Source: Elusimicrobiota bacterium
GTDB lineage: Bacteria; Elusimicrobiota; UBA8919
Direction of reading: 5' to 3'
Assembly (NCBI GenBank): GCA_003452965.1
Contig: DMMW01000051.1
Location: forward strand, 11,010-20,727
Length of the DNA stretch: 9,718 nt
The notes below the pieces were generated by a model. That model worked only from the letters and a program-made list of their open reading frames with translations. It had not been told where the DNA came from and did no database searches. The position numbers and the translations under genes were made by a program. Numbering within the stretch: position 1 is the stretch's first letter; each line of letters opens with the position of its first letter. Shown piece after piece: positions 1 through 8,187 of this stretch.

Positions 1-2
1 TG

Positions 3-2273
3 AAGGATGTGCATCAACAAAAAGTTGAACATGAATTAAATAATAAAATAACCGAATTGAATAATAATTATCAAAGGGATATTGAGAGATTGAAAGGGGA
101 GATTAATCAACAAAACCAGTTTTTGTCAAATGAGAAAGTAAGATATGTAAAATCAATTTCAGAAAAAGATATGGAGATTATTTCAATTAAAGCTTCTTTA
201 CAGGACGAACTTAAGAGACAAAAGGAAATTTATGAAGAAAACTTGATAGAAAAAGAAGAGGAAATATCTGTTATTAATGCGGATTACGAAAAGAAAGAAT
301 TAACAATACGCGCACAATACGAAAAAAATATTGCGGATGCTCTAAACGAAAATGTAAAAATGGAGATGAAGTTTAGAAATGAAATAGAAATATTGAATAA
401 TGAATATACAAAGCGGTTGTCAATATCGTTGGATGAAAAAAATAAGATTGAACAAGATTTTAGAGGTCGCATTGAACTTATTGAAAAGGAACATCTTAAA
501 GAAATTGATTTATTAAAAGAGAAATATGAACAGGAGAATGAAAAGCAAGGGCAGGAATATAAACAGAAAATTGAAGAATTGAGTAATTCCAAAAAGGAAT
601 TAGAGAAGGATTCTCAGATTGCTATTGAGAAAAAAATAAATGAATATGAAAAAAATGTAAATTTAAGGGACGCTGAATGGAAACAAAAAATCGAAAGCAT
701 TAAAAATGAATATGATGTAAAAATTAAACAATATGAATCTGAGCGGGTTTTATTGCAACAGGAATCCAAAAATAGAATCGAGAGCATAGAAAGAAACTGG
801 GCTGATAAATTGCTGTCGGAAAAGATGCATCTTGAAGAAAAAATTGCAAATATCACAAGAGAGCATCAAAGTAGAAAGAGTGAATTAGAAAGGAGTTTGG
901 ATGAAAAAGAGAATATTTCCAAAGCAAAATTATCAGAACTTGAAAAAGATTATAAAAACAAAATAACACAAATAGAACTTGAAAAAAGAAACTTGGAACA
1001 GGAGATAAAAGTAAGTGCTGAGAGATTAAATAATAATTGGGCAAGCAAATTAGACTTAGAAAAAACGCGGCTTGAAAATAAAATAGCAGAAATTACATCC
1101 GAATTAAGATTAAAAAACGACAGGTGGAAAGAGGAAAGCGATAAATATATCGCATTAATATCAAATAAGGAACAGGAAATATCATTACTTAAGAGCAATT
1201 ATGAAAATAGAGTTTCTGAAATGATTAAAAATGAAAATAATTTGAAGATGATGATAGATAGATTGTCAAATGATCTTTTAAATGAACGGGAGAGATTTTC
1301 AAAAGAATTGTCTGCAAAGGTAAATGAATTTGAGAAAGAGAAAATAGATTTAAACACAAAAAAAGAAATGGAAATATCAAGTATAGAAAAAATACATCAA
1401 GCAGAGTTAAGAGCCATTACTGTTGAAAGTGAAGAAAAAGTATTGGCATTAAGAAATGAGATTAACGTTTTAAAAAATGAAACAGATGCAATTAGAAATA
1501 GATGGATGGAAGAGAAAAAGGAATGGATTGATACTATTGCAAAAAAGAATGAATATTCATCGGAAGAAACAAAAAAAATAATGTTCAAGAAAGCCGAGCT
1601 GGAAGCGTTGGAGTACAAACTTAAAAGTAACGAAAATATGCTCACAGAACGGATAAATACCGAGAAACGTAGATTTGATGAAATGATTGATGCTAAGAAC
1701 AGACAAATAAGTACATTAAGAAAACAAATGGAAGAGGCAGAAGCAGAAATGGAGAATAAGTTAAAGCAGACAGCTCAAAGTAGCATCGCCGATAAAAATG
1801 TATTAAGGGAAAAAGAAAAAGAAATTGAAGTATTAAAAAATGCCGTTAAGCAATTGGGAGTAATTAAAGAGCAATTTAACCGCGATATTTTAATGGTTAA
1901 TGCGGAAAGCAAAAAAAAGGATGATAAGATATTATTAATTCAACAAGATATGGAATTAAGAATGAATAAGCAAAAAGGTGATATAGAGTCGGAATTTTCA
2001 AAAAAAATGAAGGATATAGAGGTAAAATACAATAATGAAAAAGAGGCTATAGAAAAAATGCTTATAGAAACAAAAAAACAGCATTTTATTGAAATTCAAG
2101 AATTAAATAAAGAAATTGAAATGTTAAATGAAAATTTAAAAAGTAAAGAAGAGATTGTCCAACAAAACATAGATAAAGATAATTTTAATGCCGGCAATGT
2201 TAATGATAATAAGAAAGAAAATAAGGATTCTATATTAACAAGATTTTGGGATTGGTTAAATTCACCTGTATAA
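3..2273 (+). CDS. Long coiled-coil protein, 5' end outside the window
   Basis: The reading frame is open to the left edge with no stop, so the gene almost certainly begins upstream. GTG at 9 is the first possible start inside the window and gives 754 residues. Almost the whole product is Glu/Lys/Asn/Ile/Leu-rich heptad-type sequence predicted to form a long alpha-helical coiled coil. No enzyme motif, signal peptide or membrane segment is visible. Around residues 263-287 and 343-367 (counted from the GTG) there is an internal repeat of the form NWAxKL...LExKIAxIT, offset by exactly 80 residues. The helix gives way to a polar Asn/Asp/Lys linker (about 723-740) and a short aromatic tail, FWDWLNSPV. 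This points to a structural, spacer or scaffold role, probably cytoplasmic; that is inference. Only 4 bp separate it from the next gene, so the two are probably co-transcribed. Similarity to SMC or myosin-like proteins would be compositional only. Confidence 0.85.
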   Translation, partial: KDVHQQKVEHELNNKITELNNNYQRDIERLKGEINQQNQFLSNEKVRYVKSISEKDMEIISIKASLQDELKRQKEIYEENLIEKEEEISVINADYEKKELTIRAQYEKNIADALNENVKMEMKFRNEIEILNNEYTKRLSISLDEKNKIEQDFRGRIELIEKEHLKEIDLLKEKYEQENEKQGQEYKQKIEELSNSKKELEKDSQIAIEKKINEYEKNVNLRDAEWKQKIESIKNEYDVKIKQYESERVLLQQESKNRIESIERNWADKLLSEKMHLEEKIANITREHQSRKSELERSLDEKENISKAKLSELEKDYKNKITQIELEKRNLEQEIKVSAERLNNNWASKLDLEKTRLENKIAEITSELRLKNDRWKEESDKYIALISNKEQEISLLKSNYENRVSEMIKNENNLKMMIDRLSNDLLNERERFSKELSAKVNEFEKEKIDLNTKKEMEISSIEKIHQAELRAITVESEEKVLALRNEINVLKNETDAIRNRWMEEKKEWIDTIAKKNEYSSEETKKIMFKKAELEALEYKLKSNENMLTERINTEKRRFDEMIDAKNRQISTLRKQMEEAEAEMENKLKQTAQSSIADKNVLREKEKEIEVLKNAVKQLGVIKEQFNRDILMVNAESKKKDDKILLIQQDMELRMNKQKGDIESEFSKKMKDIEVKYNNEKEAIEKMLIETKKQHFIEIQELNKEIEMLNENLKSKEEIVQQNIDKDNFNAGNVNDNKKENKDSILTRFWDWLNSPV

Positions 2274-2277
2274 AGAT

Positions 2278-4632
2278 ATGAACAAATATATTATCAATGT
2301 AATTTCTAAAGTTCTATTATTGTTTGTTTTATTTAATATTCCTATTATTTATGCAGCAGAGCCAACGCCTGCTGTACCGCCTGGTGGTATATCTGATTTG
2401 ACTGCATTATCCGGTAATAATGAAGGTGAAGTTATTCTTATATGGACAGCTCCCGGTGATGATGGTGATGATCCATTAGGTACTGTTTCAGGATACTCAG
2501 TAAGATATGCAGAAGTCCAAATAAATGATATAACAGATTTTAATGATTTTTCTGTTAAAAATGTTAAGATATATTCGCACAATTGGACAGATTTTGTAAA
2601 TGGAGGTCAAGTAGAAACAAGGACATTGGTTTCTTTAACTAATTATAACGGGCGGAGACTTTATTTTGCATTAAGAGCATCTGATGAGGTTCCTAACAGC
2701 GGTACTTGGAGTACTTTAGATGGCACTATTAACATCAACAATTCCTGTCTTGTAAAGTTAATTCCTCCCTCACCGGTAAATAATCTGTCAATATCTGCAG
2801 GTTACAAAACAATAACGGTTAACTGGACATCACCTGGCGATGATGGTGATGTAGGAGATATAACAAATGGTGCATTTGAAATAAGATGTTCATTATCTGG
2901 AAATATAACGAGTGAATCAGAATGGGATACCGCTTCCTCTGGCTATCCGTATAGAATTTTAGTTACATCATCTATGATAGCGGGTTCAAATCAAAGTTAT
3001 ACATTAACAGGATTATTTTTAGGTTCAACATACTATTTTGCTATAAAAATCAGGGATGAAAACGAAAATGGATGGTCTGATATTGATATAACATCACCAA
3101 AAGCATCAAGTATACCTGTAAATATATCGCCTACAGTATTTGGCCTTTCATCACCTGCAAACAATTCAATTTTAACAACAGCTAAACCGACTTTCGATTG
3201 GGAGGAATCTACAGATCCAGATAACGCCGGTATACATTCGTATGGGTTACAAATATCTGAATCTAGTGATTTTTTATCTTTTGTGCAGTCACCTATAGGG
3301 ATTTTATATTCTTCATATACATTAATAGAAGCTTTACCCGATGATAAAACATATTACTGGCGTGCCAAAGCCATAGATATTGATGAGGGAATAACATATT
3401 CAAATGGTAGTAGGATTATTCATATAAATACTTCAAATTCGCCTCCTGCAAGTTTTAATCTTGTTTCTCCAAATAATGAGAATGTTTTAAAAAGACCAAA
3501 ACTTACATGGTATGCATCAAGCGATCCCGATCCGCCTTGGACAATTAAATATACGGTTTATTATTCTTCTTATTCCAACTTTTCATCATATCAAACAATA
3601 TCTAATCTTACGGATACGTCTTATACTTTCACAACTAATTTAACCGAATCTTTGACATATTATTGGAAAGTTGCAGTAACAGATGATTATATTGTACCCG
3701 CGAGCGTTTTTTCAACGGAAACCAATTCTTTTTATGTAAAACCGGTTTTACCGTCAGCACCGGCAAATATAAAATTAACGGATAATTCTATTTCGTGGGA
3801 TTCGGTTTTATTGGATGAAGATGGGGCATCTATTAAAGATTTTTTAAAATATAAAATATATCGTTCAACCGATGTAAAAAATATCGGTACTATAACGACA
3901 TTTGTCGGTTATACCACGCTAACATCAACTATAAGTGTAAGCGGATATTGGACAACCATTCGTGCTATTGATGAGTTTGGAAACGAAAGTGCCAATTCAG
4001 TATCGGTAAATCCCGATGAAACAAAGCAGATATTAGTTTCAAACGGGAGGGATTTGCTAATAGAAATTCCTCAAACAGCACAAAATTTACTTGAAAATAA
4101 AATAATATCAATAACAAAAACAGGGAATATATATGAAATAAAAACAATTCATTCTTCTAATTTAAGTGATGTAGGCAATTTTGAGTTCACTTCACCTGTA
4201 AAAATCACTTTTGAAACAAACGATGATTGTATATATTGGTATAATGGTATAGAATATGTCGCTCTGGGCGGTAGAATAGGTAATAGTATAACGATACAAA
4301 CAAAAAAGCTGGGTAAGTTCTATACCGGTAATATCCAGACATCAAAATTAAAACTTATTTCGGCATTTCCTTCAAAAATATTTACGCCGAATAATGACGG
4401 CATAAACGATGAAATGAATCTGACTTTTGCAGGTATTAGCGACGAAAGTATCGATGCAGAAATTTTTGATATGTCCGGAAGAAAAGTGGCTGATATGACC
4501 CAAAAGGATTTTTCATGGTTTATTTGGGACGGCAAAGATGCGGCTGGGAAGGTTGTATTACCGGGTGTTTATATTTATCAACTGAAGAATGGAAAATATG
4601 TACTTAACGGAACGATAATAGTGGCCAGATAG
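2278..4632 (+). CDS. Secreted multi-FN3 protein with FlgD/gliding-type C-terminal domain
   Basis: The 784-residue product begins with a typical signal peptide: positive N-terminus, hydrophobic core at about 5-24, and likely cleavage near IYA-A at 26-27. Two fibronectin-III-like domains follow at about 34-153 and 163-278. Each carries a WT(A/S)PGDDGD acidic loop (58-64 and 185-191), which could bind a metal. Two further Ig/FN3-like modules at about 284-384 and 388-488 share the SPxNN...P.(F/L)xW...SxDPD pattern. A fifth FN3-like module lies at about 492-580 and an unassigned beta-rich stretch at 585-690. The C-terminus (about 696-784) has FTPNNDGIND, IFDMSGRKVADM, WDGKDAAGKVVLPGVYIYQL, matching the FlgD Ig-like/gliding-associated C-terminal type, which often serves as a type IX secretion signal. 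The following gene encodes a PorV-like barrel, which fits export to the surface. An adhesin or surface-fibre role is inference. ATG at 2278 lies 4 bp after the previous stop, without a clear ribosome site. Confidence 0.9.
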   Translation: MNKYIINVISKVLLLFVLFNIPIIYAAEPTPAVPPGGISDLTALSGNNEGEVILIWTAPGDDGDDPLGTVSGYSVRYAEVQINDITDFNDFSVKNVKIYSHNWTDFVNGGQVETRTLVSLTNYNGRRLYFALRASDEVPNSGTWSTLDGTININNSCLVKLIPPSPVNNLSISAGYKTITVNWTSPGDDGDVGDITNGAFEIRCSLSGNITSESEWDTASSGYPYRILVTSSMIAGSNQSYTLTGLFLGSTYYFAIKIRDENENGWSDIDITSPKASSIPVNISPTVFGLSSPANNSILTTAKPTFDWEESTDPDNAGIHSYGLQISESSDFLSFVQSPIGILYSSYTLIEALPDDKTYYWRAKAIDIDEGITYSNGSRIIHINTSNSPPASFNLVSPNNENVLKRPKLTWYASSDPDPPWTIKYTVYYSSYSNFSSYQTISNLTDTSYTFTTNLTESLTYYWKVAVTDDYIVPASVFSTETNSFYVKPVLPSAPANIKLTDNSISWDSVLLDEDGASIKDFLKYKIYRSTDVKNIGTITTFVGYTTLTSTISVSGYWTTIRAIDEFGNESANSVSVNPDETKQILVSNGRDLLIEIPQTAQNLLENKIISITKTGNIYEIKTIHSSNLSDVGNFEFTSPVKITFETNDDCIYWYNGIEYVALGGRIGNSITIQTKKLGKFYTGNIQTSKLKLISAFPSKIFTPNNDGINDEMNLTFAGISDESIDAEIFDMSGRKVADMTQKDFSWFIWDGKDAAGKVVLPGVYIYQLKNGKYVLNGTIIVAR

Positions 4633-4663
4633 AAAAACCAATTACAGATTTCAAATTGAACAT

Positions 4664-5941
4664 ATGAATAAAATAATTACCGTATTTATTATACAATATT
4701 TCGTATTGATGTACGCGGTATGTGATTTGTATTCGGCATTTGAAAATACATTTTCAGGTGCTCGTCCATATGGGATGGGAAACGCTTACACAGCAATTTC
4801 TGATGATGTTCAGGGCATATTTTACAATCCTGCGGGGCTTTCAGAAGTAAGACATGGTGAATTAATCACATATTATGGCAAGCCGTTTATAGGTATAGAT
4901 GATAAAAGCAACATATCGGAAAGTTTTTTAGCTTATTTGCATCCGCTAAGGGGACGAGAATCCTTTGCAATTTCATTGTCAGACTTTCGTGTTATGTCGG
5001 CATATAGTGAGAATATAGCAGCTCTAAGTTATTCAAAGGATATTTCCAGAAAGTTATCATTAGGAACTAACTTTAAAGTTTTGAAAATAAAATATGGTAG
5101 TGATTCATACACAGAAATTGATCCTGTATTTAATAGAAAGTCAAGAACATCATTTTCAAGTGATATCGGATTATTTATAAGGGCAGCAAAAAAGTTTTCT
5201 ATAGGATTTGCTGCATTTAACTTGAATGAACCAAACGTAGGACTTAATGAATTGGTATTATTGCCTATAAGGGTTAGGTTGGGATTTAGTACTCGTGCAA
5301 AAATCGGCTCTTTATGCTTTGATATAGAAAAACAAAGAAAACAGTATTTAAGGTATATGATAGGAGCGGAAAAATCGTATTTTAAGGATAAATTTTTTAT
5401 GAGAGAAGGTATTGAATATACAACGGATTATTTAGGAGTAGCTTTGGGTCTGTCATTTTTACCGGATCCGCTTAAAATTGACTATGCTTTTCAATTACCT
5501 TTAATGGGTATAAAAGATATTATGGGCAGTCACCGCATTTCTATAGTATTTTTATTCGGGAAAGAACTTAACGATCCTTTTACAAAAGACTTGGAAGAAA
5601 AAATTGCTAATTTAGAGGAAGAAAAGCAGGGGTTGCAAGAAAATCTTAAAGTAAGCGAGGAGAATTACACGACAACATCTACTGAAGCAGAAAAAATCAA
5701 GATTCAGTTAGATGAAATTCAGAAACAAAAGGAACAACTTGAATTAGAAAAACGCAGATTAGAATATCGTCCGCCACCGAAAAAAATAACTTATCATCTG
5801 GTTGAGAAAGGCGATACCCTCAAGTCGGTTTCTCAGAAATACTATGGAACGCCGGATAGATGGCAGGATGTTTATAATGCTAATAAAAATAAAATTGAAA
5901 GGGGAATGCCGGTTGTGGGTGAACGGCTGATAATACCATGA
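4664..5941 (+). CDS. PorV/UPF0164-like outer-membrane barrel fused to coiled coil and LysM
   Basis: The 425-residue product has a signal peptide (about 1-25). Next comes the N-terminal signature of PorV/PorQ/UPF0164 proteins, GARPYGMGNAYTAISDD...FYNPAGLS (32-60). Residues 65-300 alternate polar and hydrophobic positions as expected of FadL-like barrel strands, ending in RISIVFLFG. A coiled coil spans about 305-368, followed by a Pro-rich break (RPPPKK) and a LysM domain at about 376-424 (YHLVEKGDTLKSVSQKYYG...GERLIIP). In type IX secretion PorV binds cargo C-terminal domains. A LysM on the periplasmic end would anchor the barrel to peptidoglycan, as OmpA-like domains do. The fusion is unusual, since classical PorV ends after the barrel. 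The upstream gene encodes a protein with a plausible PorV-recognised tail. The stop overlaps the next start by 4 bp. Barrel assignment is from pattern, not from a structure. Confidence 0.87.
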   Translation: MNKIITVFIIQYFVLMYAVCDLYSAFENTFSGARPYGMGNAYTAISDDVQGIFYNPAGLSEVRHGELITYYGKPFIGIDDKSNISESFLAYLHPLRGRESFAISLSDFRVMSAYSENIAALSYSKDISRKLSLGTNFKVLKIKYGSDSYTEIDPVFNRKSRTSFSSDIGLFIRAAKKFSIGFAAFNLNEPNVGLNELVLLPIRVRLGFSTRAKIGSLCFDIEKQRKQYLRYMIGAEKSYFKDKFFMREGIEYTTDYLGVALGLSFLPDPLKIDYAFQLPLMGIKDIMGSHRISIVFLFGKELNDPFTKDLEEKIANLEEEKQGLQENLKVSEENYTTTSTEAEKIKIQLDEIQKQKEQLELEKRRLEYRPPPKKITYHLVEKGDTLKSVSQKYYGTPDRWQDVYNANKNKIERGMPVVGERLIIP

Positions 5942-6888
5942 AATCACTAACCGATTACTGGAGAGCAAAATTTGTAGAATTGCAGCATCAATTGAATGAT
6001 GAGAAGAAGAAAAGCAATTCAGAAAAAAAAGAATTAAAGGATAAAATACTTGAACAGACTATTATTATAAAAGAACTTCAGGAAAAAATATCCGAATTTG
6101 AAAAAAATGTCGTAAACGCCAATACAACAATAGGAAATCTTGAGGAAGAAAAAAGAAATCTAATAAAAAGTAATGTTTCTGAAATTGAGTCAATAAGAAA
6201 AGAAAGCGTAGAGAATGTTCTGTCTGCGGAAAACGACAAAAACAGTGAAGAGTCGATATTAATTTCTGAATTTGTAAGATTTCTAAGAAAAGATGTTGGA
6301 AACGTAGATGGGCTTATAAGAGTTTTATCCGAAATATGCATAGGTAGAAAAGCCAAAAAAATCATTGCATCTTTACTTGAACATATGGAATGGATGGTAC
6401 AATTATCCGATGAGCTTTCATGGTTTTCAGAAGCCATAAAAAAAGAAGAAGAAAAAACAAATCCTGATATTTTGTTTGACGATGTAATTACGGAATTTAA
6501 AGAGATATTATCAGAAAGGAATATTCAAATAACAAAAAATTCTGTAAAAGATATTCCTGAAATTCCTTTTTTCAAAGATCATTTAAAAATGGTTTTTACT
6601 GAACTACTCAGGAATTCTTATGATGCGATGCCAAAAGGCGGCTCAATAGATGTGAATATAAGTATTATAAATAAAAATATTTTGATAGAAATTTTTGATA
6701 CCGGGCGAGGTATACCATTACATTTAATACCCAAAGTTTCAAGACCTTTCTTTTCAACTAAGAAAAAAAACGGTTTCGGTTTTGGCTTAACAAGAGTACG
6801 CAAAATTTTAAATATTTACAACGGTCGGTTTGATATTATCAGCCAGGAAGATAAAGGAACGACAGTTAAAATATTGTTGGTTCGTTAA
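5938..6888 (+). CDS. Soluble coiled-coil protein with histidine-kinase-type ATPase domain, phospho-acceptor His apparently missing
   Basis: The 316-residue product starts in an ATGA overlap with the preceding gene, implying translational coupling. Residues 8-95 are a coiled coil with no signal peptide or membrane segment. Residues 104-165 resemble a two-helix dimerisation region. The C-terminus (about 175-316) is a GHKL/HATPase_c domain: N box ELLRNSYDA (222-230, with N226 and D229), G1 box DTGRGIP (254-260), a PFF F-box (270-272) and G2 box GFGFGL (279-284). These are the ATP-contacting motifs of NtrB-like kinases. Where such kinases have HE(I/L)xN, this protein appears to have KDVGN (118-122), so the acceptor His is replaced by Lys. 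Other His residues (17, 149, 215, 262) are not in that motif. It may phosphorylate another protein, act as an ATP-dependent scaffold, or be a degenerate kinase. No receiver or sensor domain is present, nor a response regulator nearby in the window. Confidence 0.87.
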   Translation: MKSLTDYWRAKFVELQHQLNDEKKKSNSEKKELKDKILEQTIIIKELQEKISEFEKNVVNANTTIGNLEEEKRNLIKSNVSEIESIRKESVENVLSAENDKNSEESILISEFVRFLRKDVGNVDGLIRVLSEICIGRKAKKIIASLLEHMEWMVQLSDELSWFSEAIKKEEEKTNPDILFDDVITEFKEILSERNIQITKNSVKDIPEIPFFKDHLKMVFTELLRNSYDAMPKGGSIDVNISIINKNILIEIFDTGRGIPLHLIPKVSRPFFSTKKKNGFGFGLTRVRKILNIYNGRFDIISQEDKGTTVKILLVR

Positions 6889-6942
6889 TACTTGAAGACT
6901 TAATTTTAACTTTAAATTTTAATTTTTATTGATTTATAACAT

Positions 6943-7998
6943 ATGGATAAAATAAAAAATACTAATAAACATTATTATTTAGCAAAAGCATATATTACCG
7001 CAGGTATGTACGAAGAAGCGGTTGATGAGTTTGCGAGGGCATTAAAATTTTCGTATGAATTTGCCAATATACACTATGATTTAGCCAAAACATACGAAAA
7101 GATTAATCTGTACGGTAATGCGGCAAGAGAGTATAAGATTGCATTGGATATAAACCCTCACTATGTTGATGCAAAAGAAGCTTTGCAGGATCTTTTAGCA
7201 GGTAATAAAGATAAAGAACTAAAAGTTAAAAAATATATACCAATAAAAAAAGTTTTAAGATATTCCGCGGTCGGATTCATAGGTATTTTAATATTCGCTT
7301 TGACTGTTGTATATTATAAACCGCCTAAACCAACCATAGCATATTTTTCCATACCTTCAATACATCCTTCAGGTATTACTATTTCAGATGCTGAGTTATG
7401 GATTTGCGATTGGTTCTCACAAACGCTATATAAACACAAGTTGGATTCCCGTTTAACACTTGTTAAATCACAAAAACTAACAGATATTCATCCTGTAAGT
7501 ATATCATCCAATAAAAAAATTCTTTGGCTTTGTGATGCATTTTCGAAAAAGATATTTCAATTAGAAAAGAATTCTTTAAAAATTATCGGAAGCTTTCAGA
7601 GTCCCGCTTCTAATCCATCAGCAATTTATGATTCAGGTAAATTTTTATGGACTTGCGATTCAGTAGAAGATAAAATATATAAGCATAAGAAAGATAAAGA
7701 CCTGAGCATTATATATTCTGCAGATATTTCTAATCCTAATCCGGTAGGGCTTTATATAAAAGGAAAGAATGTATTTATTGCTGATGCAGATACCGATAAA
7801 GTTCACAGATATTTTTTAGATGAAAAAAAGAAAAAAATCAGCCAGATTTCCACATATGAAATACCAGCTTTTGGTTCAAATGCGATTCAGTCAAGAAAAA
7901 TTTCAGGACTAAGTATGACCTCGGACAATCTTTTTCTTACTTCCGAAGGTACCGGTGAAGTTTACAAAGTACCATTTAAAATGCTAAAACTAAAATAA
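6943..7998 (+). CDS. TPR - transmembrane - beta-propeller-like envelope protein
   Basis: The 351-residue product has three parts. Residues 8-85 contain about two TPR units (YYLAKAYITAGMYEEAVDEF, then YDLAKTYEKINLYGNAAREY). A basic stretch (KKYIPIKKVLR) precedes one transmembrane helix at about 107-124, so the TPR end should be cytoplasmic and the remainder periplasmic. From 133 onward four repeats of about 42 residues each carry Pro, then (L/V)(W/F)xxD: LWICD (152-156), LWLCD (194-198), LWTCD (235-239) and VFIAD (277-281). A weaker fifth is near 330. This is the pattern of YVTN/NHL-type beta-propellers, usually interaction platforms. It likely links a cytoplasmic partner, perhaps one of the coiled-coil proteins encoded upstream, to the envelope; that is inference. 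ATG at 6943 follows a 54-bp A+T-rich gap without a ribosome site. The stop codon (7996-7998) lies inside the terminal repeat of the adjacent mobile-element remnant, so the original C-terminus may have been altered. Confidence 0.85.
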   Translation: MDKIKNTNKHYYLAKAYITAGMYEEAVDEFARALKFSYEFANIHYDLAKTYEKINLYGNAAREYKIALDINPHYVDAKEALQDLLAGNKDKELKVKKYIPIKKVLRYSAVGFIGILIFALTVVYYKPPKPTIAYFSIPSIHPSGITISDAELWICDWFSQTLYKHKLDSRLTLVKSQKLTDIHPVSISSNKKILWLCDAFSKKIFQLEKNSLKIIGSFQSPASNPSAIYDSGKFLWTCDSVEDKIYKHKKDKDLSIIYSADISNPNPVGLYIKGKNVFIADADTDKVHRYFLDEKKKKISQISTYEIPAFGSNAIQSRKISGLSMTSDNLFLTSEGTGEVYKVPFKMLKLK

Positions 7999-8018
7999 AG
8001 GGGTCACACCTATTTATT
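7996..8018 (+). repeat. Left 23-bp terminal inverted repeat
   Basis: The sequence from TAAAGGGGTCACACC onward is the exact reverse complement of 8179-8201. Its first three bases are the TAA stop codon of the TPR/propeller gene. Confidence 0.9.
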
Positions 8019-8187
8019 ATTGCGAGGTAATAATAGACAAAAAATATTTTCTGATAGAAAAGATAAAGATTATTTTCTCTTTAAGTTGAAAGAATACTCA
8101 AATGAAAATAAAGTTGCCATTGGATCATATTGTCTTATGGCCAATCATTTTCATCTTTTGTTATGTTCAAAATCACAGAATAAATAG
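7999..8187 (+). pseudogene. Internal fragment of REP-associated tyrosine transposase (RAYT, Y1_Tnp)
   Basis: This open stretch of 62 codons plus stop contains LRGNNRQKIFSDRKDKDYF, then a short helical segment, then YCLMANHFHLLL. These are the two best conserved blocks near the N-terminus of RAYT/IS200-like transposases, and NHFHLL holds the metal-binding HUH pair. Full-length members are roughly 200-300 residues. Here the N-terminal dozen or so residues and everything after the HUH block, including the helix with the catalytic Tyr, are missing. No ATG is present; TTG at 8020 is the only plausible initiator. It lies in the same frame as the preceding gene, directly after that gene's stop. It cannot be an active transposase. 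Confidence 0.85.

Noticed and set aside
7..39. ATG at 7 as start of the first gene
   Set aside because: That frame stops after about ten codons; the coiled-coil frame is open through the window edge.
284..1645. Minus-strand open frames opposite the coiled-coil gene
   Set aside because: Ser/Phe/Leu-rich mirror images of Glu/Lys-rich codons, with no recognisable domain.
9..2273. SMC, myosin or chemoreceptor identity for the coiled-coil protein
   Set aside because: No Walker, hinge or signalling-hairpin motif is seen; the likeness is compositional.
7943..8187. Stop-codon read-through fusing the propeller protein to the transposase fragment
   Set aside because: The frames agree, but the TAA lies in a mobile-element end and the fragment is a decayed transposase, so chance is simpler.
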